A DNA stretch of 64,000 bases from Laccaria trichodermophora (GCA_018417955.1 JACTVC010000011.1:990262-1054261); one strand, 5' to 3'; shown: positions 11,256 through 22,912, numbered from the stretch's first letter. The notes: a model not told the origin generated them from the sequence alone. Made by a program: numbers and translations.

Positions 11256-12778
11256 TCACCCTCCCAGCCTCCACCAGATCATATCAAGCCATCGTCGGAT
11301 CAGCTTACCCAGCCACCACTGCCTTGCTACATGATCAGAGTTCCCCTCCAAACCTTGAATTTGCGAACTGTAAGACCCACCACCACCGCCACCACCGTCA
11401 TCATCACCCCCCCGTCCCATCTGACCTTGTTCTGACCCAAACCGCTCCATTTCCAGCTCCCTTCCGTGTTTTTCAATCCCCTTCAAGATATCCTCCGCGC
11501 ACATCTGGTACATCTTCTCAACCTCCACCGCCCTCTCATAGTACGGCCGGCGGACGACATACGGTGCCAATACATTGTGCTTCCGTACTAGGTTATTCAA
11601 TTCTGCAATGGCAACGTCATGGTACGATTGTTCTCGCCGAATCCAATCTGGGTCACGCAGGGCATTTACGTCGCGGGCGGTAAGCTTTGATAGGAGTTGT
11701 TGTGGGTGCGAGGTAGTCAAGTTACGCAGAGTGCGTCGGACCCAGGATTCGCGGAGGTTTGCGCGGAATGTTTGGACCGCGTTCTCTAGTTCTATATTTG
11801 GATGAGGTCGGGTCTTGCAAGCTGGACATGTGGCAGAAGGACACACCTCCTTGAACTTCAATCCAAGGGGGCGCTGCGCCATTTCGTTGAACTATACGGT
11901 TCATGAGGAATTCTTCACGAGGAAGAAAAGGATTGGATTCTTCAACCGCTTGAGTTAGAGGTTTGCCGCGTCCTTTGACAGTGTTGAATAGGCCTGCTTT
12001 ACGTGCTTTCTGGACCTTTATCAGCCTGCAAAACAAACAAACTAGTAAGAAGTGAATTCGCCTGGATCTTGTCTTCGGCTAAACTCGTCCATCCCTTCAA
12101 ACCAACAGGATTGGTTCGCGGGGCGTTCGCACGAGCGTCTTTTACGCCGAGCTTGTAGTCCAGCGTTGACTCTCTAGCTTGGGTCAACCGCCCGGCTTGT
12201 TGGGTCCTCTTGAAAGCTTCTCTTTCCTTCTTCCTTTCATGGTCATCGACAGAGAATTGGGGACTTGTGCGTGTGGAAAGAATAGGCGGAGGCAGATTAG
12301 CAAACTTCACCGACGAAACCTCATGAGAAGGGACTTTGAACGTCGTATGCCACGGTTTGTGATCCTCACTTGACGGGAGCAGGGGTTGAGTAGCCCACGA
12401 TCCACCGGACGGTTTAAAATTAGTATTTGGGGTAGTGGGGAATGTATCAATGGCCGCCAGGGGAATATCGCCTAGCAGCTGCGGAGGAGAAATCTTCAAC
12501 TTTTGTTCCGCAGATTGAATTGATCCGGTGCGGAGGGGTTTGTATTTGTCGACCAGCATGCGCAGCACAGTGTCCTGGATCCGTTCGTCACCATCCCAAT
12601 TTTCGTGTTGCGAGTCTACCACGCGAGTTGACGATGACGAGTTAGAGGTCTCTTCAGCTTCTTCTCTTGCTGCATCTTCGAAAAGCTTGTCACTGGCGCT
12701 CTTCGTGGAGTACTTGAGAACAAAGCGGCGATGAAATAGGATAGACTTGTGGTAAATTAAGGAGCAAGATGGTTGCAT
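11256..12778 (-). CDS. DUF1992 / DNAJC28-type protein, probably mitochondrial
   Basis: Exons 12778-12062, 12009-11847 and 11791-11256 give 471 residues. The first ATG gives MQPSCSLIYHKSILFHRRFV, a basic, acid-free start typical of a mitochondrial targeting peptide. The conserved domain spans both introns: LAEDKIQ, then KARKAGLFNTVKGRGKPL, NPFLPREEFLMNRIVQRNG, PPWIEVQGE, and RANLRESWVRRTLRNL. This is the DUF1992 domain found in DNAJC28. No J domain is present, as is common outside animals. The first intron (12061-12010) would start GC rather than GT. Molecular function is not established. The C-terminal stretch has a poly-Gly run and a Trp-rich end. Confidence 0.82.
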
Positions 12779-12911
12779 TAATGCAGGGCCCCAGCGGATG
12801 AACGTTCGCCGTTGATTGGACCTGTTTGATTCCAAGGATCCTAAAAGTCGTTAATATGTGCCCCCAATTTCGGCACATCACATCAACGTTGCTTCCCACC
12901 TCCACACTACA
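12779..12911. promoter_or_regulatory. Short bidirectional promoter
   Basis: Only 133 bp separate the start codons of the DUF1992 gene (-) and the guanylyltransferase gene (+), so both must be driven from this interval or from within each other's 5' ends. No TATA box is evident. Confidence 0.5.
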
Positions 12912-14631
12912 ATGTCCTCTGCCAGTCCCGCTGTTCCTGCTGGACAGGATGTCCCTGCCCTCAATGGCCTCTCCGTTGAGGCCATGTTCGCCCAGATCAT
13001 GCAGGCAGTCCAAAAATCCGTATTCGTCAACCCCTTTGTTACCCTGACATCACGTTAACGTATCCCCAGCACCGCGATATCAGCGAACTCAGGCAAGAGT
13101 GCTCAGAGCTTAGGCTGGCTAATACTAGTCTTGAGAGGCAGGTCCGGGAGGGTCTCCAGGTGAGCGTTGTCATCTTTTCTCCTTATTCACAGATTGGAGC
13201 TCAACTGTCATCTGAATAGTACAACTTCCATACCTCACGTAATGGGACACCTGGATTCATGACGCCAGCCCCTCCGAGCCCCCAGTTAAGGGCTCTAAAG
13301 TTCTCACCGTTCCTCAACCACCCTATCCCATCGATAACCACCACCAGCCCCGATACCTCATACTACCGCCCATCTCCACTAGGTGATAACACACTTACCG
13401 CATTCCCCTTTGGCAACCGCGACATTCCCGGCTTTTACGTCGTTATCCCAGCCGGAGGCGCTGGCACCCGCTTATGGCCTCTTTCTCGCGAGGAACACCC
13501 AAAATTCCTCCTGGATCTCACATTAAAGGGGCGTTCCCTGATTCAAGCAACGTGGGACCGTCTCCTCCCCCTTTCCTCTGCCACACGCACCACCGTTGTC
13601 GCTGGGCCCGGACATGTCTCCTCCATCCGCGAACAGCTCCCCGACCTCCTCCCAGACAACCTCTTTTGCGAGCCGGGCCCAAAAGACTCTATGGCCGCCA
13701 TTGGTTTGGCAGCTGCGGTCCTAGCCCGCCGTGACCCAGAAGCTGTGATTGGATCCTTTGCGGCTGATCATATGATTTCAGGTGATGATGCCTTCTTAAG
13801 CGCCGTCGCTGAAGCTGTGGAGGTTGCAAGAAAGGATTACCTTGTCACTATTGGGATTGCCCCATCGCACCCGTCTACCGGGTTCGGGTACGTCCGTCTT
13901 GGGGAAAAGTTGGGAATGAAAGAGGCGCCCAATGCGAGGCTTGTGTCGAGCTTTAAGGAGAAGCCTGATGCGCGCACTGCGGCTTCGTATATCGCAACGG
14001 GTAATTACCGCTGGAACGCCGGTATGTTCGTCACGAAGGCGACGTTCCTCCTGCAGTTGTTAGATGAGTATAAGCCGGAATTGGCGGAGGGCTTGAGGAG
14101 AATTGCGGAGGTGTGGGATGATGAGACGCAAAGGCAGGTTGTGCTGGAGGAGGTGTGGTCTGGGTTGGAGAAAATCCCGATTGATAATGCAGTTGCTGAG
14201 CCTGCTGCTATTGAGGGACGGGTCGCTGTTGTTCCTGCTACTTTCGGTAACCATTGTGTTGTGTATCTTTCTTTTTTGTTGCTCATAATCATCCTCATAG
14301 GTTGGGATGATGTCGGTGATTTCTCGTCGCTCGCTGACCTCCTGCCAGCCGAGGCTAACCAGCCCCGCATTTTGGGTGATAACAACCTTGGTACTCTTTA
14401 TTATTTTCATTATTAATATTTTCTGACAATGATTTTTCAGTGGTCACTGAGCAAGTTGCAGGAGGCATCGTCGTGCCCGGATCCGGCCGCCTCATCGCCT
14501 GCCTCGGCGTTGACGATCTAGTGATCGTCGACATGCCAGACACGCTCCTCGTCACGACCCGCGCCCGATCCCAGGAAGTCAAGCGCCTCGTCAAGAGATG
14601 CCGCGAGGCCGGTTGGAAGCAACTCTTGTGA
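12912..14631 (+). CDS. Bacterial-type (ManC-like) mannose-1-phosphate guanylyltransferase
   Basis: Five exons, 12912-13019, 13070-13159, 13220-14246, 14301-14390 and 14441-14631, give 501 residues. Residues 1-65 form a short coiled-coil lead (HRDISELRQECSELRLANTS). The nucleotidyltransferase domain then starts at FYVVIPAGGAGTRLWPLSRE. It has the family signatures: pyrophosphorylase loop GGAGTRLWPLS, the AADHMI metal/nucleotide motif, FKEKPD and WNAGMF, ending in the GWDDVGDFSSL block. Reaction: mannose-1-phosphate + GTP to GDP-mannose + PPi. The sequence resembles bacterial ManC/GMP rather than the fungal Psa1 type, which starts near GGFGTRLRPLT. There is no C-terminal isomerase cupin. Introns and the lead exons show it is well domesticated. 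Confidence 0.88.
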
Positions 14632-15492
14632 ACGAACCCCGTTCCTTCTGTATACCAAAGCAATACGGTCCAAACCCTTCATACAGTGGATGTACGTACA
14701 TGTTGGTTTTTTTGTTATAGTGGCATGTGTTGCGAACACCTTTTGTATCTATTAATGACTTTTTCTCGTGGACAGAACAATGACAATGGACTCCTTGGAC
14801 TCGTTTTTACCTTACATTCTTTCGTCTCCCTTTTCACTTTAATAGTATCCTTTCTCTACATTTATTCTACACTACTCTTATCTTCACTCTTCTCAGTCCC
14901 CCTCCCCCTAATTCAGGATGCTGATTTTCCACCCGATATCTCAAACTAAAATTATCAGCCACTGCAGTCACGGTTCAACGTCCGACATTCACTCTTGGTA
15001 CACGTTTGTGCGCTAATGTCTCAACACCAAAATGTGGACTGGCTTGAGCACAAACGCGTTTGTCACGTCCTGCATGCGCAGGCGTTGGATGTTTGATCCA
15101 GGTAGAATATCAGCCTTCTTCCGACATATCCGAGCGTAAGACCTCAGATCTCAGCGCTCGCGTTGAGAGGCTGTAGAATCAGAATTTAATGCTCGTTCCT
15201 TTCGAAGATAGTCAATGGCAACACTGTCTCATTCCAACGTCCAAGGTTGCGAACAAAGAAGGCTGATATTTCAAACACACCAGGGAGCCAAGTTGACACG
15301 CTCACTAATTACAACGAATGCAGATCTGGTCATATCCAGCAACTATTGGCTTTGGAAGAACAAGGAGCTGTAGGGCGCGTTAACTATATTCATACAGGGA
15401 CCACATGCCATCTTTGCAAGGGGTCGTTCGCATTAAGATCCTTTACTCCCTGGAAAGATCATGAGAAAGGGGAGTAGTTGAATCTTATGAAT
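14632..15492. other. Intergenic with paralogous 3' flank
   Basis: No gene is seen. The segment from about 15,385 to 15,492 is a diverged copy of 19,920-20,028, both being downstream flanks of the related module genes. Confidence 0.55.
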
Positions 15493-18117
15493 CTAGTCGC
15501 TCACTAGCTGAAAGTCCCACCCATTGAGACGTACTTGTGTTTCATAGAATGCCTGGCGAGAAGTTTTATCTGGAAAAATGCTACATCTGCTGTAAACTGC
15601 AGAACAATCACATAAGAGGTGGAACTTACTAGAACCACTCTTCGCGCTCAGTTGGGACGAAGTAATAGCTGTATTCTGTGGGATGCGCACGAAATTTCGG
15701 CCCTGCCCATCTTCCTAGATACTTGCCGCGCAACGCTATGCCACCATCATTTTGGTTCTTGAGGGAAAACTATGTAACCAACAGAGATCAGGTAGTTAAC
15801 CAGGTAACCAGAGGTAATACGTACAGAGAGTGTATGACTATCCCTCCATCGCTGATCGGACAGGTCATACAAATAAAGGTCACGGCCTGGGTCAGGTCCC
15901 GAGAGTAATGACCAGGCTTTCCCTGTCGAACTCAAGATCTTGTAATGAGACTCCTCGCTGAACGTAGGAAGAGGAAGTTGAGTTGTGAACTTGAGCATAA
16001 CATGATCGTCGGGTGTGGACCCAGGCCATTTTCCGTCCTCTGTCAAGATATGATCATCGATCATAGCGGTCATTAAGTCCCCAGTGGTAAAAAGTTGAGA
16101 TAAACCAATAATGCCCTCTTTCGAAGAAATAGAACGCTTCAAAGAAGCGACAGAGAGTGGTGGTGGAACCAGGGAAAGGTCCACCCTAGACACCCAGTCT
16201 TCCTGTGGGTCGACAGGCGCCTTAGAAGTGGATGCGCCATTCTCATTGTAAACCCCATAGTATACTGAAGCCGACATAAGCACGGGTAAAAAATTGAAGA
16301 ATAAAGTCAGGTTGCGGTGACTCACGAAAATTCGGGGTGAGAGGGGACTGAGCATCAGGAGGAACAAGGCGACCTTCTGTTCCCGGCCTTAGTCCGCCAT
16401 CAGGCTTAGCCTTTGTGAGAAGCACCACTGGTTCATCAGGCGCTATGCCCAGAGTTTGGTTCGTTTTGAATGAGACAGGAATGTCATCCGCCAACGTAGA
16501 CTTGCTTGAGAGAGCGGCGAACAAGGTGGTCGCGTTTGGATCAATACTTTCCATCAACGCCAAGCAGCGTCGCAATGAACCTGCGTTATGAGGCGGGGCA
16601 ACCCACTTTGGCTGAATACGCGCAAGATAAGTGTCATTCAGATAGGCAGGACGTTTTGTGACGATCGCGCCCTCGTCGTCGTACACACGGTAATGGACTA
16701 AGGGACGCGGGGAATCCATATCTTGATTATAGCCCTCATTTACGGTATCCGGTTCTGGCTTTCCAGGATCATTTGAGTCAACAGCTACCTTGACACTTGC
16801 ATGAATCGTGATGATCGCATTCTGGGTTCTTCTGGAGCTAGACTCTTCCAAGGATTCATCGAAAATCTAAAAATTGTTTCTAGGCAATTTTCAATAAATA
16901 AAAAAGGGCGTCGTTCACCGTAAAAGTCTGAAAGTCAGGGAAACTTTTCATGGCATTTGGCCGAGAAGTCTGAGCATTGTCATAAACACAATGAGAGGTG
17001 TAATCATAGCAGGTACGTACCGTGACGACGCGTAGATTTGCGCTTGGATGTTTGGACCCAGGCAACTTGCGTGGCTCCTTCCTCGCCCGATTACTGGAGC
17101 TGAAAGCCTCGATGACAAGGACATAAGCGTCCTCCGAGGAAGGCAGAGCCAAGGAATCTGAATCGCTTCCGTCCACCGTCATTGCCTCATCAATAGTATC
17201 CCAACCACTAATAAGATCTTCTTTCTCCAGCGCTACACTGTTGACAAGGCGGCGAACCCTGACAAGATTGATGCAATTTCCGCAGGAGACCTTTCAACAA
17301 CTAAGTTTAAAAAAATTGGACAACAAAAAGATCTCACTGAGGTAATGGTTGTTGACCAGCCAGCCGGTATGGTCACGACGAAGGCGTTTTTGTTCGCTGA
17401 ATGTAGTTGAGTTGGACGCTTTACAGGACCGGCCACAAACTCTTTTATGGGATCAGGCTTGTAGTTGAAGACGATTCGTCAGATTTCATGTCATAGTAAT
17501 CATAGCTAATAGGCATACAGCTTGGGGGTCACCGTCCACGTTTTCTAACTTTTTGAACTTCCAAAAGCTTGCCCTGCTGTCGTGGTCAGCAGACAATTGC
17601 AGCTGCGAAGATGCAGTGATTACTTTTTATCCTCAAGCATACACGTGTACTTACAGATGCCCCCTCATCGCCACTGGGAAGGCTCCAAAGCAAATCGGGC
17701 TGAGTGGGAGAGTAGATTCTGGAAGGAGAAGATCAGATTGTGAAAAACGAGACTACGAAAGTTTGATACATGTAGAATTGGGCTTCTCTGGAATGACGCT
17801 CGATGACCCACTGATGAGGCTTAGGCGGGTTCTTTATCAAGGCAACGTCTTCTCCTTCCTCCACATCTGGTCCAATATCCGCGAACACGTCTGGTGGGCC
17901 TTGAATCGACCATTTCTTATTCGCAAGCAATGAGATGGTACACTGTAGTTGGAGAATTGGTCAGGGTAAGCCGCGTGAGTCGTATCAAGCGAGCACTTAC
18001 CCCATAGTCTACTTCGGATGCAGAGAAACCCTTGTTGAAAGAGACGGCACGGTTGTACTTGACATTGATGATGGCGTAAGTACCCGAAGGAAGGAATTTA
18101 GCATCAGCAAAAGCCAT
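15493..18117 (-). CDS. Beta-trefoil (I66-like) protein fused to two unnamed modules
   Basis: Ten exons, 18117-18001, 17942-17770, 17718-17655, 17602-17519, 17457-17338, 17290-17021, 16866-16326, 16264-15825, 15769-15630 and 15589-15493, sum exactly to 681 codons plus stop. The N-terminal ~160 residues (PSGTYAIINVKYNRAVSF, HQWVIERHSREAQFYI, LLWSLPSGDEGASLQLS) have the beta-trefoil pattern of fungal serine-protease inhibitors of the cospin (I66) type or ricin-like lectins. A linker follows, then two copies of the unnamed module (VHYRVYDDEGAIVTKRP and LYYGVYNENGASTSKAP, each with a PP-SL-R core). The C-terminus (HYKILSSTGKAWSLLSG, GGIALRGKYLGRW) looks like a second trefoil. No signal peptide. 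A defence or recognition role is only inference. Confidence 0.7.
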
Positions 18118-18771
18118 GTAGAATGCCCAGAGGTTGTTCCTGTCGAGATTGATTCAGCATCTGCCTTGCGTAAGTAATGTAAAGGCGCCCAAGATGCAAA
18201 TTGATACTGTATCGATGGACAGCGATGAACATCGTGTGGAAAAGAGTCGCTGGTCCAACAACACATTCACCGAAACACTGGGAAGCCAAGTTGACACGCT
18301 TGATAAGTACTGCAAATACATCTACGATTTTGACCACGAATGCGACGAAGATTGACTCAGCATTATTTATTGGAAAGAACGAGCAGTGTGCGTTACCTGG
18401 TCGTAACTCATTACTACCCCCTTTCGCAGTCAGTTCCTTGTGCAAGTCACTCGCGATGTCGCTCATTTTGTCGCCCTTTTCGCTTCAAAATCACTGCCAG
18501 TCCTACTATGTTGTTGGTCTATAGCTGCGCGCCTGGAGCTTTTCCAATCTAATTCTACGTTAGCCCCCCCTAAGTAGTCATTCTGAGCTTTTACGTTCAT
18601 CTTCGACCACTCAGAATGAGCGCAGCACACTTTTTTTCGAATGCTCATGGCACAGCCGTGAGCGGCGGCAAGTTCTATGCAGCTGACGCCGTGAGTGGAA
18701 TAGTTAGATAGCAGACCAGCAAGCTGATTGCGTGAATCTCTGGCAAATGCACATCCAAATGGGCAGCAATA
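18118..18771. other. 5' flank of the trefoil-module gene; no gene seen
   Basis: The first ~60 bases upstream of the ATG resemble the corresponding flank of the truncated trefoil copy at 22.9-23.2 kb. The stretch near 18,285-18,300 resembles the flank at 15,290. No coding frame was accepted. Confidence 0.45.
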
Positions 18772-19034
18772 CTGTACTATTTCGTTCAATTCGGCAGTAA
18801 CGCGTCACGCAGCCTTCAAAATCACCGAAATGTAACGCTTGTAACGGGAAAAAATTTCCCATGCCGAAACCGTTTCGTCGTAACAGTCCCAAAATAGCAA
18901 AATCTTGCGGCCTGCGGCGCCGTACTGCCGAAATTTTCGCCTTGTCACGGCCAAATTTTGCAAGTGCCGAAATCAAAATTTCGGCTGGGCGGTAACGCGT
19001 CACGGGCCCTGCCGAATTGAATGAAATAGTACAG
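18772..19034. mobile_element. Tc1/mariner-like MITE, 263 bp
   Basis: The two ends are inverted copies of about 26 bp with one mismatch. The left end starts CTGTACTATTTCG at 18,772 and the right end finishes GAAATAGTACAG at 19,034. A TA dinucleotide flanks each end (18,770-71 and 19,035-36), the target duplication of the Tc1/mariner superfamily. The interior is a further imperfect palindrome rich in AACGCGTCACG and GCCGAAAT motifs and encodes no transposase. Copy number elsewhere in the genome cannot be judged here. Confidence 0.85.
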
Positions 19035-19036
19035 TA

Positions 19037-20028
19037 CTTAACAGTGCCGCAGCGCATTGAACTAGCATTGGCGAGACAGTCAATGCTTAACCCGGATTGT
19101 TGGAAGAATGGAGGGAGCATGCTTTATTGTAGTCGACGCAATCGCCTCATCCAGATCTTTATATTCGCCTACATAGTTTCCAACAAAGAACAAGAAGCAT
19201 TGGCTAAGTTGCTGAAGTCAAACTTGGGGCTCAGGACCCGGACGACCAACGGTGTTCATGCTTCACGACGGTACCCAATTGCTGCTGTCAGATCCTCCAT
19301 CTTCCAAAGGGGGCAAAGCAGCATCTTGAGCAGCATTGGCGAGGATATTCTATCGTGCATCTAGTAATTGAGTGTGTCACGATTGTACTCAATCCCGTTT
19401 TCAAGATCGTTCATAGCGACTTCAAAGGGGATCCGCGAGGTCGATCAGGGATTCAGGATGCGGGGGCGACCAGGATGGTTAGGAAGACGCGAGTTAAGTG
19501 CTTCAAGGTGACATGTAACTGCGGCGTCCATATCCGTGGCAGGAATGGAGACCTTTGGCAATATTGTCCGTTCATTCCACTCTAGAGCGTCCAAGAGGTG
19601 CACTTAACATAACGTGCAAGCAGAGTCAGTGGGATAGTCCCAAAAGGGAATGTCAACATTGTTCTATAGGAAGCTTGGCAAGGGCCCAATTTTTTGGTGA
19701 GAATCTGAATAATGAGATATTTGTTATTTTTGCAGACGAGTGCAATTTGAAGTCTAATTCAGCCTGAGGGAACTTGTTCGGTGACGATAAGAAAATTGGT
19801 TGTTAACATTTTAACTGATCTCTCCAAGAGCTTGTAAGGGGAAGACCTTCAACCACCCACAGGTCGTGCGAAGAGATGAGAGCAAATCATTGATGAACTG
19901 AACTGAGCCTCCCAATGACTTCAGTCATGCAGGGACCACGCGCCACATTTGCAAGGGGTCGTTCGCATTGATATCCTTTACTCCCTGGATAGATGATGAG
20001 TAAGGGGAGTATTTCAATGTCATGAAAT
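19037..20028. other. Intergenic, no gene seen
   Basis: Short open frames are present but none has coding character or splice support. The last ~110 bases are the 3' flank shared with the 15.4-kb copy. Confidence 0.5.
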
Positions 20029-20928
20029 CTAGTCGCTCACTAGCCGAAAGTCCCACCCGTTGAGACGAACCTGTGTTTCATAGAATGCCTGGCGAGAAGT
20101 TTTATCTGGACAAATGCTACCTCTGGTGTAAACTGCAGAACAATCACACCAGTGGTATAACTTACTAGAACCACTCTTCGCTCTCAGTTGGGATGAAGTA
20201 ATAGCTGTGTTTTGTCGGATGAGCACGAAAATTCGGCCCTGCCCATCTTCTTAGATACGCGCCGCGCAACGCAATCCCACCATCATTTTGAGTCTTGATG
20301 GCAAACTATACAACTAACTAAGATCGGGTAGTCAACCGAGTAACCAGAGGTGATACGTACTGAGAGTGTAGGACTATTCCTCCATCGCCGATGGCCGGAC
20401 AGGTCATACAAATAAAGGTCACGGCTTGGGTCAATTCCCGAGAGTAATGACCAGGCTTTCCCCGTCGAACTCAAGATCTTGTAATGCGACCCCTCGCTGA
20501 ACGTAGGAGGAGGAGGAAGTTGAGTTGTAAACTTGAGCATAACATGATCGTCGGGTGTGGACCCAGGCCATTTTCCGTCCTCTGTCAAAATGTGATCATC
20601 GATCATAGCGGACATTGTGTCCCCAGTGGTAAAAAGTTGAGATGAGCCAGTAATGCCCTCTTTTGCAGAAATAAAACACTTCAAAGATCTGACAGAGAGC
20701 GGTGGTGGCACTAGGAAAAGATCCACCCTTGAAACCCAGACCTTGTCTGGGTCGACAGGCACCATAGAAGCCGATGCACCACCCTCGTTATAAACCCCAT
20801 AGTACACTAGAGAGGATATAAGCACGAGTAAACGAATGAAGAATAAAGTCAGGTTGAGGTGACTCACGAAAACGTGGGGTGAGAGGGGACTGAGCATCAG
20901 GGGGGACACGGAGATTTTCTGTTCCTGG
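20029..20928 (-). pseudogene. Stranded second-module and C-terminal exons of the module paralogue
   Basis: This keeps the second module (VYYGVYNEGGASASMVPV) and the C-terminal trefoil-like part (HYKILSSTGKAWSLLSG, ending NGWDFRLVSD) with most splice signals, at the same exon layout as 15.5-16.3 kb. An in-frame TAG immediately upstream (20,929-20,931) separates it from the first module. The last exon acceptor used by the 15.5-kb gene is also missing here. It is best read as the untranslated remains of the gene at 20,929-21,789. Confidence 0.65.
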
Positions 20929-21789
20929 CTATAATCTATCACCAGGCTGAGCTTTCGTGAGAAGTGCCACTGGCTCGTCAGGCGCTATGCCCAGAGTTTG
21001 GTTGGTTTTGAATGAAATGGGAATGTCATCCGCCAACGCAGACTTGCTCGAGAGAGTGGCGAACAAAGTGGTCGCAGCTGGATCAATGCTTTCCATCAAC
21101 GCCAAGCAGCGTCGCAAAGAGCCTATGTTATGAGGTGGAGCAACCCACTTTGGCCGAACACGTCCAAGATAAGTGTCAGTCAGATACGCAGGACGTTTTG
21201 TGACAATCGCGCCCTCTTCGTTGTACACTCGGTAATGAACTAAGAAAGGGGAATGAAGTAGAAGTCAAATGGATAAAAGAACGTGGAATGGCGCACTGAA
21301 TTGCGAACCAGAAGAGCTAGTAACTTGAGCACACATAGAGGGATGTACCGCAGGTGCAAAGTGATCCTTCAGCCACTCAAGAACGTCCGCACGACCTGTA
21401 AATAGGGCACTTGAATTTGGCCTTTGGAGAACAAACAGTGAATCATCTTAACCCTGTTCATGAACCTCGATCTTGACAAAGAGTCTGATCAACATTTTGA
21501 ACCATCAAAGTTGCTCACAGGACGCACATTTTGAGCCACATAGAATGTTGAATCCCTCATGATGAAGTTGTGAGCTCCCTGCATTACATTCTGGGATTCC
21601 CGAAGACAAAGGATATGAGGCAATGAATTTGAGCATTATAAACACACCAGCCGTAACTTGAGGCCCCCCTGTAAACCTCGAACCGCCAGGACACTCATCA
21701 TTTGGGCGGTTTGCGCCCATGTAACGATCGAGCAATTTCTTGAACTTTCCCTTTGAACGATTTTCGCGGGGGCGATTAAGATCAGGCAT
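20929..21789 (-). CDS. Truncated module protein with a different N-terminus
   Basis: Four exons, 21789-21648, 21578-21519, 21446-21297 and 21239-20929, give 220 residues from a true ATG (MPDLNRPRENRSKGKF). The middle has ALFTGRADVLEWLKDHFAP, reminiscent of the segment just before the P-loop in fungal STAND/NACHT proteins, but no P-loop follows. The last exon is one unnamed module (RVYNEEGAIVTKRPAYL). The frame then hits TAG where the 15.5-kb paralogue continues, so the protein ends after GDRL. The N-terminal half is unrelated to the trefoil of the paralogue, showing exon shuffling between copies. Confidence 0.55.
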
Positions 21790-22395
21790 TGTGGTTCAGA
21801 AGGGAGTGTCAATGCGGTGCGGCGCCAAGGGGTCTAGCGCGCAGGGGCGTGGTTCGGCAAGTTATCGAGGAGACGCCGGAAAAAACGGTGGTCAACAAAG
21901 AAGTGCGACGAAGGGAAGCAAAACAACGCCTTTCAGCGGAGTCAAAGCGAAAAGATGACATGCTATTTCATTTCAGGTATTCACAAGAGCAGATCCACTA
22001 TGAAGTTAGCTTATTCTTTGCGTCTTGAAGACAGGCCTCTCTCTTAGCAGTACACAGTTCCTATATGATCATTAGATTAGAGGCAAAGGATGACGCAACA
22101 AGGCATACATGGGTAAGTGCACAAAATGGTGCCAAAAGACAAAAGAGAACTCGGCTTTTGAAGATGGAGGCGGTCGCGATAAGATGCCATCTCTTTCTTA
22201 GGTAGGCCTGAGAAATACTCAGCAAGCTTGAATGCGAAGGTTGCTGGATCTACGTACCGGATCTTAGTTCAGCGGCGCGCGATAAAGTAGATGAGAAAAC
22301 CCTTGAGAGCATTCCCAAACCATTAGCACACATTTCGGAAGGATATGCTCACCAGTAAGACGATAGTACTAACCAAACTCCTTGACCACATAAAC
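21790..22395. other. Unrelated spacer splitting the trefoil and module parts
   Basis: Homology to the 15.5-18.1-kb gene breaks off at about 22,403, right after trefoil exon 3, and is not resumed until the module exons. The spacer has a small plus-strand open frame (21,740-21,958) of no recognisable character. It looks like inserted or rearranged DNA, but I find no clear terminal repeats. Confidence 0.45.
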
Positions 22396-22875
22396 TCAGG
22401 ATGTTACAGATGCCCCCTCATCGCCACTGGGAAGGCTCCAAAGCAAATCGGGCTGAGTTGGAAAGTAGATTCTGAAAGGAGAAGATCAAATTGTGAAAGA
22501 CGAGAATACGAAAGTTCGATACATGTAGAATTGGGCTTCTGCGGAATGACGCTTGATGACCCACTGATGAGGCTTACGCGGGTTCATTATCGAGGCAACG
22601 TCTTCTCTTTCCTCTGCATATGGTCCAATGTCCGCGAACACGTCGGGCGAGCCTTGAATTGACCATTTCTTGGTCGCGAGGAATGAGATGGTACACTGTA
22701 ATCGGGGAAATGTTCAGCGTGATCCGCGTCGTATCAAAGGAACACTCACCCCATGGTCCACCTCGGATGTGGAGAAAGATTCGCCCTCCCTGTTATAAGA
22801 GACAGAACGGTTGTACTCGACATTGATTATGGCGTAGGTCCCCCAAGGAAGGAATTTAGCGTCAGCAAAAGCCAT
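22396..22875 (-). CDS. Truncated beta-trefoil (I66-like) copy
   Basis: Exons 22875-22750, 22695-22523 and 22471-22396 give 124 residues. They match the first three exons of the 15.5-18.1-kb gene almost codon for codon (MAFADAKFLPWGTYAIIN, KKWSIQGSPDVFADIGP, LLWSLPSGDEGAS). The third intron is not usable: GTAAGT of the paralogue is GTAACA here, and translation stops two codons later. The product lacks the last trefoil repeat, so it may be non-functional, or it may be a short inhibitor-like protein. Confidence 0.55.
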
Positions 22876-22912
22876 ATAGAACCACCAGAGGTTGTTGCTA
22901 CCGAGAATCCAA

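Noticed and set aside
16919..16927. Possible 9-nt exon (ACT TTT ACG) in the trefoil-module gene
   Set aside because: The frame is kept equally well by one 154-nt intron. The simpler model was used.
22380..22410. TGTAACATCC at the homology break, resembling the start of an LTR
   Set aside because: No matching ACA-ended partner or target duplication could be found within the spacer.
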